A stretch of DNA of 64,000 bases. Origin: Albifimbria verrucaria (taxonomy: Eukaryota > Ascomycota > Sordariomycetes > Hypocreales > Stachybotryaceae). The DNA lies in contig JAHREC010000021.1 of assembly GCA_020081605.1 (NCBI GenBank), positions 1 to 64,000 of the forward strand, given 5' to 3'. The position numbers and the translations under genes were made by a program. The stretch's first letter is position 1; each line of letters begins with the position of its first letter. Shown here piece by piece: positions 33,147 to 43,900 of this stretch. Below the pieces are notes generated by a model. That model was not told the origin of the DNA. It ran no database searches and saw nothing but the letters and a program-made list of their open reading frames with translations.

Positions 33147-33593
33147 GCTTTGTACATTGTATTTCGTGATACAAGCTGCCACACCGCGCGCATCGCGCAG
33201 GAAGGGTACACTTTCGACATTCCAAACCGTCTGTTTGTGGAGAGGAAAGATATGGAATTGGTTGTGTATCAGCGTCTGGAAACGGAAAGTCTTTAAGGTC
33301 GTCTTGATTTCGCCAAATATCTGGATCTCGACGAAGAGACGAACCCAAGCCCATACTACTCCACTGTTACGTCTTACTGCACCTTGGTCCTCTTCGGTTC
33401 CCATCAACTGCTTCACGACGAGAGGTGGAAGCTTCTCGACTGCGATCTGCCCATCATGGCAATGGATCGTCGGCAAGAATACGCAGTCAAGACTGTGGGC
33501 TATATCAGAACAATGATTGGCCAAGCTGGTCTGCCTGTCGTGACACTTCTTCCAGTCATTGTTTCTACGGGTTTCGAGATAAAATCAGAGTAA
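33147..33593 (+). pseudogene. unknown coding relic with one nonsense codon
   Basis: Frame 3 reads well as protein across 149 codons: LYIVFRDTSCHTARIAQEGY, then RLFVERKDMELVVYQRLETE, a TAA at 33294-33296, then RLDFAKYLDLDEETNPSPYY. It goes on with LLDCDLPIMAMDRRQEYAVK and ends VSTGFEIKSE-stop. The frame is identical before and after the stop, so a single substitution is enough to explain it. I cannot name the family. It looks like a soluble alpha/beta protein segment. Confidence 0.48.
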
Positions 33594-33949
33594 GAACGGG
33601 GACGTATTCTAAGCCTATTGGATCTATATGGAAATTATTCCTACGGTTGGTCGGACAACTCCCAAACATATCTCATGTACGCATGGCACAGGATCAAACC
33701 GTTCAAGTTGCATGAATGACAAGAGAAGTACGGAGGAATAGAGGGTATTTGTTTACTAGGACGTTACACCGTCTTCTCTTTCTAGATATAGACTTCCTTG
33801 TTCGACGATTCGCTATAGTGTGATACTTTTCCAATCCCGAAGTCGAACTGGCATTAACAGGCCAGATGGTTGTAATACATTTGCTTTGATTTTGACCAGG
33901 ACATTATCGGCACGGCCTGTAATGTGAGGAACAAATAGAATGGTAGTCA

Positions 33950-34450
33950 AAAATCTCGGCATTGATGCATGCACATATAGCTTTCAGATCTCAAACCCTA
34001 CGCTACATGCCTTGCGAGGCAAAACACTACATTTGATCCAGTATTCTTATCGTGCAAAGCCATGCTAGGTGATCCAGTAGGGTTCAGCCGATGATGCGGC
34101 CCTTTCAGTACGATCCCTGCAGGGTCTACCTGCAGCGCATCTTTTCGGAGATTCTGCCACTCAAACCTGGCCTATAGACAGGTTTGAGCCACTGTGCTTG
34201 TTACTGAATCTCCATGAATCTCTAGGCATTTTTCCCACAAGGGCTTTCCTTAGAGAGGGTTTTAGGGCCCTATAGAGGGGTATAGGAACCTAAGGTCGCT
34301 AGGACAATAAGCATGTTTGTGAGGATAGCCTTGTAGCAATATATGCTATTGCGAACCCCTTTAGGAGAAATCCCTCTATAAACTCCAAGACAAAGAAAGA
34401 AAAAGAAACGCAACCTACTCAAGATTTATATCCAGGCTCAGTCGTTACAC
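33950..34450. repeat. possible solo LTR with perfect hairpin
   Basis: Non-coding, with CTCAAACCTG (34160-34169) and its exact reverse complement CAGGTTTGAG (34179-34188) separated by nine bases. Farther on are CTCTATAAACTCC, an A-rich tract and an end CTCAGTCGTTACAC near 34440-34449, all features common in fungal LTRs. The matching 5' boundary and a target duplication were not found. Confidence 0.3.
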
Positions 34451-34700
34451 TTTGTTCCAGTGTCTGAGGCTCTAGACATTAGATCTCCATACTGAATCTC
34501 TTTACGATAGCTATATTCTCATTTAACCTCTTGAGTACGGGTCATGTTAATAAATACTCAATCTTGAAATTCTTACTAATAACATAAGCAAGACAGGCCT
34601 CAATTTATTTTTAAAGCCGCATCTCACAGCCTCCAACCAAAATACCGGTATACCCCGCTCACTGCTATCAACCCTGCAACCTAAACACCTACAATAGCAA

Positions 34701-36989
34701 ATGTCTAATATAGACTTTTACAAGTCTACTCCCTGTCAGGCGACCCGAAAGCAATCAGGGTACTGAGACTGGAGCCATCTCAGCAACTTGAAGATCCGCT
34801 CAGGGGCACACTCCAGGTGGTTTCCCTTAGCTGCCTAGTCAAGGGTCAGCTGCCCGTGTACAGCGCTTTGTCATATGTCTGGGGTGACTTCGCGTTATAT
34901 AGAGACTTTCTATGCTGTGGTTCTGCGCAGCTACCGATTTCTCGGAATTGCCGTGATGGCCTCCGCAAACTTCGTTCGCTTTACGGAGGCCTCACCATAT
35001 GGGTTGATGCCATATGCATCGATCAGAGCAATGTCCGTGAGAAGATCCAGCAAGTCAAGCTCATGGGCCAGGTTTACACGTGGGCCGATGTTGTCTACAT
35101 ATGGCTCGGGCCTGGAACGAAGTCCATCTCCAGGATCATCGACCTTATCAAGACGGCAGCAAAAAGAATTATTTACCACTGATTCGGATACGGGCAGGCC
35201 AGATGCGACGGCGGCCTACTCTGTTTGATAAAGCTACAGTCTTAGCAATCCTCGATCTTCTCTATGCGTCATGGCTTGGGTTCAAGTCCACACCACTCAG
35301 TTTTCCGGGTGGTTTTGAAGATTTTCTTGGGCAGGAATGGTTCCTCCGAGCCTGGACCTTCCAAGAAGCACTTCTCTCTAGCCACTCCGTCGTTGTCACG
35401 CAATCTGAGACTCTTGGTTGGGACACCCTTGTGCAAGGCATAGCTGCCTTACATTACTTATCCAGAGCCAAAAGAGATCATATCTATGGTAATGGGAACA
35501 TCCATCACTACAATATATACGGGCGGGATTCTCATCGTCAGGCGCATGATATAAGCAAATTGAAGTTTCGCAAGATGCCCGCTGCTTTTTATTCATTGCA
35601 TCGCCTGACTATGTCATGGATGAGGATGACCAGACCCACGCTCGCGAAGCCGGGCCAAGAAAGTCAGCTGCTTCCTTGCACACAGTCAGCACATGAGAGT
35701 CAAAAGTCATATGCGAAGCTCTTCCACACACGACTACTTCGCTTCCCCGGGACCTTTCTATTGCTTCTTTTTCTGATTTTTCTAGCCATGTTGCCTGTTT
35801 TGTGGATCTTGAGGACTTAGGTATCAACGACGACGGTTGGTTCATCTTGGTTCTAATGGCAATTGAAGTACCGTCTGTGGCATTCGCCATGTTTTACTCA
35901 ATGTCCGTTGACAGCTCGCTGGAGTTCGCGGAGTATCTGTACGAGGAAACTTACGATACGGACCACATAAGAGACTTCATGCTTGAGGAAATATTCTCAT
36001 CTCTGCGTGAAAGGAAGGCAAAGTTACCCCACGACAGGTCGTATGCGCTCTATGGTATCTTACAGAGAGTGGGGCTGCAGCTCGCCGAACCTGACTACAA
36101 CAAGTCGCCAGGCCGTGTTTACTATGAGCTGATGCTGGATCTCTTGCGATGGTCTCCCAAAGCACTTATCCTGCTGATTGACGCTGGCGTGGATAGCAAA
36201 CACGAGAATCAGCTGGGCGGCGTACCATCTTGGGTTCCCAACTGGAATAACATACCACCGAAACCGACGATTTCGGCGGACTATTTCCTTCATGCATCCA
36301 ACAGGACCTTAGATGCGACGCCTAATTCTCGACCGCAATGTGAATTTGATACAAGTTACTCTAAACTTACCATAAGGGGCATTTGGAAGGGCCGCGTATC
36401 TCATTGCACTTTGGGGTTCTCGCCGCTTGACCCGTCCTTGGCGACTGCCGAACATGTCAGCGCCCTAGAGCCTGTCCTGCCGTCTCTGGACATACTGGTA
36501 GAACTCGTCACTACAGTTCGATCTACTCCTCGAGCGGTGACTCCTTTGGCGGCAACCTCACATCTTGAAACGCCTCCTGTTGCCGCCGAGCCCGGCTACG
36601 TGCCCCAAATTCAAGTAAACACGACCTTTGTTAGAGAAAGGGATTCGAGAGATGCGATAGATCTATATTTCGTCTTTCATCAATCCTTTGTACTTGATGA
36701 GGAAGGGTTGCAATTAGAAAAAATGAAAAAACTGATCAGGATTCTCGCAGGGGAGGAAAGTTGGGGCCCTATACGCCTTCAGTCCGCACGGAAAGCCGAG
36801 GATGTTGCATACACTCTGTTTCAGGACAAAGAAACGCTAGCTTACTTCCTGGAGCTAGTCAACGACTTTGCCAGAAATGATCGCCGCTTTTTCTCACGTC
36901 TGACAACTTTTTGGGCTGTGGCTCCAAGGAAGTGGCTCGTGATGATAGAGTCTTCCTTGCGGCAGGTATACCAGCCCCATTGGTGCTGA
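34701..36989 (+). pseudogene. HET-domain (heterokaryon incompatibility) protein, several single-base breaks
   Basis: A fungal HET protein, a cell-death-inducing module of non-self recognition. It starts ATG at 34701 (MSNIDFYKSTP) and changes frame at a C run (34731-34733) to DPKAIRVLRLEP. The HET core follows: YSALSYVWGD, LPISRNCRDGLRKLRSLYGG, TIWVDAICIDQSNVREKIQQ then WADVVYIWLGPG. A second break at an A run (35161-35165) leads to GQEWFLRAWTFQEALLSSHS. A third change near 35540-35560 enters frame 3, which is open apart from a TGA at 35694-35696. The long C-terminal region (35802-36989) contains LPHDRSYALYGILQRVGLQL and GGVPSWVPNWNN, typical after a HET domain. Total length would be about 760 residues. 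The TGA could be a CGA-to-TGA change. Confidence 0.85.
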
Positions 36990-37457
36990 GACGCGGGGAT
37001 CTAAACATGAAAATGAGTATCGCCTGGTATGTTCGGCTTATGTTTTAGGATGGATGCATGGAGACGCATACTCTCCTAAAACTCATGAAAAGGTCACGCT
37101 AGTATAGTTTGTATTTGTACCTCTTGTGTCTCTGTAAGTGCTCAAGAACAGCCACGCAGATTGATTTTACATACACTTGATACAAAGTAAAGTAGGCATT
37201 GAGTTATGTGACTTCTCGGTTCTCAATCAGATGGTCTCATCTACTAACCCTACTCACGGCATCGAGTTCAACCGCGAGAGATGCTCCACTAGTTGATGTT
37301 GGTAGGCTTTCATGTTCTGGAATACTACTCTAACTCCAATCGTTACAACCTCAAGCTCAGGCGCGGAGATCTCGTCGAAATCATCCCTACATTATGCACG
37401 TACAGCTAGGATTACATCTCCTATTCCATCCAACTGCGTAGTAGTTCTCCACAATTT
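36990..37457. other. intergenic, no gene seen
   Basis: Region between the HET gene and a minus-strand membrane-protein relic. Only short frames. Confidence 0.5.
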
Positions 37458-38050
37458 TCATGCATCCCAAAGACTGAAATACAGCGTCACCACTCCGATG
37501 CTCAAGGAAACAACTTGATCGAGCTCTGTTACGAAGCTTAAGCTATTTGGGATAATGAAGATGGTCTTGGATAACGAAGACTTGCGTGACATAAGTGGCG
37601 TCCCTACCCATGAGCCATTCGCATTTAACGACATGGCAAGTGAAACAATGACAGCATTAAACATCGCAAAAAAGCAGAAAGTGGTATCACTCGCGCCAAT
37701 GAGGGAAAGTTCTGGAATGTGACGGAAGACCATTCATATGTCAAGACTTGGAACGCCCAAGAACCAAGTGTCCGGCGAGAGCGCCTCTCGCTGCTCTTGA
37801 ATGGCCTTCGAGCAATCCATAAGCCCGCGAACGAGAGGTTTAACACCGAAAGTGTAATTACTATAGCGGCAATGAGTGTTCCTGCTAAGTCGAAAAAGAG
37901 ATACGGCCGACTGAAGTGGCTGACTGATGTTGGCACTTGGTCCATATATATTATCGGTCCCCAATGCCTGTATAGCAAGAGGACCAATTGGGCGGACCAG
38001 GTGAAGAGGCTGGCAACAACTACACAAGTCGCCCACTTCCAATGGCCACT
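37458..38050 (-). pseudogene. membrane-protein relic
   Basis: Two overlapping minus-strand frames, both hydrophobic. The first (from 37987) has VLLLYRHWGPIIYMDQVPTS and LAGTLIAAIVITLSVLNLSF followed by AGLWIARRPF. The second (from 37733) has FCFFAMFNAVIVSLAMSLNA and later SIGVVTLYFSLW. A frame change or intron near 37735 joins them. Three to four membrane helices are visible. No family is recognised. Confidence 0.42.
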
Positions 38051-38456
38051 ATAAGCTATTTAGAAAGCTAATTGCCACCAGTTTAGTCTGATACAATATA
38101 CCAGAAAAATCACTATTGCCGCATATCCTGCATTGCTATATTCAAATATCGTGGCTTGGTCGAAGTTTCTTTATATCTGGCTGCGATTCGTCTGTATTTT
38201 CTATTGCTGATATGCTTACTAACATTCCTTCACCATCGTCCTATTCGTATCGGTAGATTCTGTTTTATCCGTATATGATTCAAGAACCGGGATCTATATA
38301 TATTGCAGTTTAGACAAGGGCTCCACCGAGCACGGCTCCAAACGCCCTAGAAGTTAGAGCCTTAAACAACCCTTAAAATCAGGGCTTTTGCAACAGCTGG
38401 CGATGACCCGTTGGCCAAGCATGGTCACAAGGTCCCGGTGAGCAAAGACACCAGAG

Positions 38457-38486
38457 CCCTCAGGGCCCTCAGGGCCCTCAATGCCC
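38457..38486 (+). repeat. tandem 9-bp repeat
   Basis: CCTCAGGGC is repeated about three times in CCCTCAGGGCCCTCAGGGCC and the bases that follow. It lies inside an otherwise gene-free GC-richer patch. The unit is nearly palindromic (GAGGGCCCTC-like). Confidence 0.6.
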
Positions 38487-38499
38487 TTGAAGTCAGGAG

Positions 38500-39404
38500 C
38501 TCTCACAACACTAGGTGATGATGTCCTTAAAAATAGGCCTCACACCAAAAGCGGAGGTAACAGCGGGTTCATATAGGTACGATGGTTAGGTAAGATCATC
38601 TGACATGTAATATAACCCTTTATGAAGAGACAATCCTGGGACTTCTATCATAAGCGAAGTTCTTAGGTACCCGCACAATCTTGCAGCTTCTCCTTTGGTC
38701 TCATGCACCTCGTTGGGTTGACTTCTTTGTAGTTGTACTTTGAAAAACATTTACATATAAATTGCTTAGCACACAGAGTTATTGATTTATCGCCCAAATG
38801 TGCAATTCGATGAAGGTGAACCGAGGAATGGATGATTTTCAAGCTCTTCGTAACATGAATTTAACTGTCGATGAAAATGAGTTGCTTTCTAAACATATTA
38901 GCCGTGGCGTGCGGTGCCTTAATGCGTCCTTATTCTATTTCGAACTAGATACTGTTTGATCGATCTGGGAGTTGGCCTGAGTGATGCTCTGCACAAATCT
39001 GTGCACAATGAGGAAGACTTGTGATCAGTCTAAGTGTTAGTGTATTTGAAAAGCACACACTTGGTCAAGCAAGGTATTCATTTTTTCTTTCTTTCTAACA
39101 TTGGCTAGATACAGAATTATGGGGAATTCGCACCAGTGCACGACGGCAAAGTATATACTCACAGCTTAACTGACAGCAGCAGTGCACGGCTGAACTGGTT
39201 ACATCTATTTCGACCGGGGATGCTTCTGCCACAAGCCACCCGCATGCCCCGCTCTTAAATGGATACGGTTTTTACGGCTCGGTGTTCTGATCCTTGGTCT
39301 GCATCGGATATAATAACGTACATGCATAGCGAGTCGATCGAAAATCTCAACCCTCAAGATAGATACCTTTATGAAAACACAATGAACCATTAGATCAATC
39401 GAAA
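38500..39404. other. no recognisable gene
   Basis: Spacer between the minisatellite and the second transposase relic. Only short frames. Confidence 0.45.
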
Positions 39405-39584
39405 CTAATCGCTATACTCTTGCCTAGAGACCTCCACCTCTGCCTTGCATGTTAGTGCATTATGCCTGGGCTTGCCGCACACACCACAGCGCCTTTGGGT
39501 AGATTGACCCGACCATCCTTGACCACCTCGCCTCGACGATTCAGCTACTACTTGCGTATCAACATCCATCTGATCATTACTCAT
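39405..39584 (-). mobile_element. pogo/Fot1-type transposase C-terminal relic
   Basis: A 59-codon minus-strand frame: MSNDQMDVDTQVVAESSRRG then a CCHC knuckle CGVCGKPRHNALTC, ending RQEYSD-stop at 39405-39407. It matches the end of the transposase relic near 26690-26876 (VAESSRRGGQG and CGICGKPRHNVRTC). Only the tail is left and no terminal repeats were recognised. It is in opposite orientation to the first relic, and is sufficiently different to be a separate old insertion. Confidence 0.78.
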
Positions 39585-40512
39585 CGTTTCAGTACATAGA
39601 GCAACATCTAAATGCCACTATAATCTATAATACTATAATGTAGCTGTATGTAGTGAGGGGAAATACTGATGCCGCTATCATCACCTGGTTTGTTAGATTC
39701 TCAATGTATCTTGTATCTTATCCGGTTCTGGTTGGTTAATTTAGTGGTTCGCTACATATCCTGCAGCTTCACGGACTCAGGGAGATAGAATGCATCAGTT
39801 ATAGTCTCGAACATGCCGGAGTCACCTGGGAGAAGAGGTATAAGGTATCTTGATTCACAATGCGCACTATGTCTTCCCACTTTGCTCAGCCGCTCATACA
39901 CGCTTTGCCATTATGGGCATATGCTCATCAAATTTGTGGCCATTAATCCATCGGCTATGGATTTGTCGATATTCAAGACAGAGTCATCAAAGTAAGCTGC
40001 AACTTTGACCAGAGGACGAGAGGAAATGCAAGTGGGAAGATGGCTCAGTATTGGACTTTTGACGTTGCTTTCAAACAAAACAAACATTTCGCATCGCACC
40101 GGTAGACATTTTTTTGAAAGTGAAAAGCCATGGATCTTGGTCGCTTGAATTGCAAAGAACCTGAACGCACGTTTGACATAGTCAATGCTGGCAAGGGAGG
40201 CGGTATCGAGGCCTGCGTCTCAGACACGCAAAGCACGTCTCTTCTGACGACTAGAGGGTCCATGACTTACACAGAGCTTGAGCCATTGTCGCTTGTGCCC
40301 GATCTGGCCACTTATTCAGGCAAGAACAGGAATGGTGGCAATAGTGGCTGGCCCCGGTTAAGGAACCACTGACCCTAGCAGGGTTTCGGTAAGGGACAAT
40401 CCCGGACTTATTACACAGATCAGGAAAACCAGCTGGAGTATTTATTGCTAGACTCTCGGGTTTTAGAGTTGGAAGGTGATTGATCATGTCGAACCCATCA
40501 TGCATCTGGAGT

Positions 40513-40900
40513 TTAGTAGCTTAGACGATCGAATAAAACGGGAAAAGTCGGGTCTCGGGTTCTCCATGCAGACTGACTTGGTATATACCTTTTAAAATTT
40601 TCATCTAGTGCAATCTTAGGCACGCACTCACTTAGTCTCAGTCTCCCAGTACAATACCCTAAATACCGCCCCAACACCTCAAAATGAACAAACTGCGCCC
40701 AGAACAACGGCATCGTCATGTTCGTTTTCCGCACCTCGCGTACCGCTTCGCGGAGCGCCGACGCGACCTTCTGGTTGCTCTCGATGCCTGTCGCATCCTC
40801 CAACAGCGATGGATAGAATCCACCAGCCACATTCACACAAGCGTTGTCGATGGATGGCCAAAGACAACCGATCAAATGGGCGGCATCGTATCTAGTAGTC
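40513..40900 (-). pseudogene. CHAT-domain (caspase-like) C-terminal fragment
   Basis: The minus-strand frame reads DAAHLIGCLWPSIDNACVNV then AGGFYPSLL, later ASALREAVREVRKTNMTM and PLFWAQFVHFEVLG. This is the C-terminal end of a CHAT domain (pattern H-x-I-G-T-L-W ... FWAPFVHFG), a caspase/separase-fold protease domain found in fungal TPR-CHAT proteins. The catalytic His/Cys region lies upstream in intact proteins and is absent here. The frame extends about 45 further codons. Its upstream edge sits directly on the 3' end of the NLR gene, in a different frame, with no spacer. Confidence 0.6.
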
Positions 40901-43900
40901 CTATAATCATGACTTTCCCAGAGTAACATCCAAAGGCCATCATTGTCGCTGACTGTGTGGCTAGAGGCGATACTGCCGAACAACTGCCCCGATAGTCAGG
41001 TGGACGCCACAGCATATTATATCCATACTGGGTAATCCAGCCATTATTATCGCTCAATGCGTAGTTGGAATGGCTTGCTGGAGCTGAATGTGGAGCTGTA
41101 GACCATATTTTACTCTCATCATCGAATCTGAGATGGCGGATGATCTTAAGCAGGCCTGCGGTCGGGCCCCGAATGATCCTTCCCCAGCACTAGCATTGGT
41201 TTTAAGCGTCTGGCGAAGCACCCCAGCACCTGTATCCCAGAGCTTGATTGTTTTATCGTCAGATGATGAGGCGAGAATATGGCTGCTAGGAGCGAATGCT
41301 ACGGCCCTAATCCAGCCGCCATGGCCCTCTAGCGTCTGGCGGAGCGCCCTGTATCTGGATCCCAGAGCTTGATTATACCATCCACATCTCCTGAAGCGAG
41401 ACACTTGCCGTCGGGAGCAAACGTTATGGCCCGGACTGTATCGCTATGGCCCTTAAGCGTCTGGCGGAGCGCCCCTGTAACTGGATCCCAGAGCTTGACT
41501 GTGTGATCGTCAGATGCTGAGGCGAGGCGCCGGCCGTCGGGAGCAAACGCTAAGGCCCAGACTGTACCGCTATGGCCCTTAAGCTGTCTGGCGGAGCGCC
41601 CCTGTAACTGGATCCCAGAGCTTGACTGTGTGATCGTCAGATGCTGAGGCGAGGCGCCGGCCGTCGGGAGCGAACGCTACGGCCCAGACCCAGGCACCAT
41701 GTTCCTCGAGCGTCTGACGGAGCGTTCCTATATTTAGATCCCAGAGCTTGATTGTACCGTTGTTAGATGCTGAGGCGAGACGCTGGCTGTGGGGAGCAAA
41801 TGCTATGTCCTGAACCCAACCACTATGTTTAAGTGTCTGGCGGAGCGCCCCGGTATCTGGATCCCAGAGTTTAATTATGCCATCCTCATCTCCTGAAGCG
41901 AGACACTTGCCGTTGGGAGCAAACGCTATAGCATCGATCCAACTTAAATGGCCCTCGAGTGTCTGCTGGAGGACCCCGTAACTGGATCCCAGAGCTTGAT
42001 TGTGTTATCCCCAGATCCTGAGGCGAGACGCTGGCCATCGGGAGCGAATACTACGGCATTGACAAAACTGCTATGGCCCTCGAGCGCCTGGAGGAGTGTC
42101 CCTTTAACTGGATTCCAGAGCTTGATTATGCCATCCTTAGATCCTGAAGCGAGAAGCTGGCTGTCTGGAGCAAACGCTACGGCCCTGACCCAGCCGCCAT
42201 GACCCTCAAGCGTCTGGCGGAGCATCCCTGTAACTAGATCCCAGAGCTTGATTGTGCCATCCTCAGATGCTGAAGCAAGACAATGGCAGTTGGGAGCGAA
42301 CACTATGGCGTTGATTAGATTGCCATGGCTCTTGAGTGTCTGTCGGAGTGTCCTTGCATTTAGATCCCAGAGTTTGATTTTGCCATTCCTCAATGCTAAG
42401 GCGAGAAGCTGGCCTTTGGGAGCGAACGCTATGCTTTCGACCAAATCGTCATGAACCTCGGGTATCTGGAGGAGAGTCCCTGTATCTGGATCCCAAAGAC
42501 TTACTGTGCCATCATTACATGCTGAAGCGAGAAGCTGGCCGTCGGGAGCGAACGCTACCGTCATGGGGTCACCGCCTTGGGTCTCGAGTACTTGTCGACA
42601 AGAATCCCAGGTATCATCCATTCTAGGTTTTAATATTATCCATTTTGGCTCTTCTTTTCTAAATATCTTTCGGATTAAGCAATTAGCTGGGCTAAAGACG
42701 AGAGCCGATTCATATGTTTGAAGTGGGGCATTCTCAATGATCCACCTATTGTGGAGAAGAAACCGGCATAAGTCCTGAACAAGATCTACGAATTGATGAT
42801 TAGATGATCTTCCCTATATTTATTAATTTTGTTCATCTTACTGCAGACCATAAAATAAAGACTTACTCTCAATAATCTCTCCAGTCTTAGCATTGAATGA
42901 ACGCCTTCTCGTATGTGGAGAAGGAGGCTTAATGCTTCCAACCAGTAAAGGCAAAATCGGCAAAGGAATTCTCGGACTTGTTCCAAGCTATGTTCAAGAT
43001 GATTCATGCCGTATCCATCACACAAATGGCTGACCCAATAGATGCAAGGATATCGTACAGCGGCTAACGGATCTACCTCTGGCACCTCGACCTCATCGAT
43101 CATGCATCCGGGATGGCGCAACTCATAGACGTCGCGCTTGAGCACGCATTGCATAGCCTCTAGTGACCGTTCCACTATATTGCGATGGACTTCTGCCTGG
43201 CCGATGGGGAATATCTCAGCGGCTGCCTTGCTCAAGAAGTCCTTAGCGGATTGATGAATAATGTATACAAAGTTATCGTCGAGGACCGTCAGGAATGAGC
43301 CACATAAAGCCACAAGCACCTGCATATGCTTTGTATTGTCTGACATGTCTTTTGGCAGTCCAGATACAATAGGCAGTTCGGAGAGGTGGAGCGGACGATA
43401 TGCTAACGTAGCAGCTGAAAGAACACGTTGACACAATTCCCAGTCCTGGTCTTGCCGCATTTTCGCTATCATTGTCTTGAAAATTTCGTAAAGACCCGCG
43501 GGTGCTTTTTCGACCACTTCTTCTATGTGCCAGGGTCGCGCGTTCCGAAGCTCCTCAATGACAATAGCAACCCACAAAAAGGTGCCGTTTGCCTTTTTGC
43601 GCAGGGTATCCCGTACTTTGTTTCTCAAATTATGGTTTTCTTGTAACGATTTCAATTTTTGAATCTTGAAATCGATGTAGGCGCTCACAGCCCGAGATAT
43701 CTCTTCTGCGTTTTGCGTTACCTCAAGACTCAACCTCATCCCTGAGCCGTCCATATTGAGATGCTGCTCGATTTCAGGCATATTGCGGCTTGACACAATC
43801 CATTTGACATGAGAGAATGCCATACAGATATCCATTGTCAGTTTCAGGAGCTGTTCTTGATCGATCATGCATTCATCGAGCGCGTCAATGACGAGATAGA

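Noticed and set aside
41944..42621. Separate stand-alone WD40 gene
   Set aside because: It is in register with the NACHT region upstream and the NWD C-terminus downstream, so it belongs to one NLR gene.
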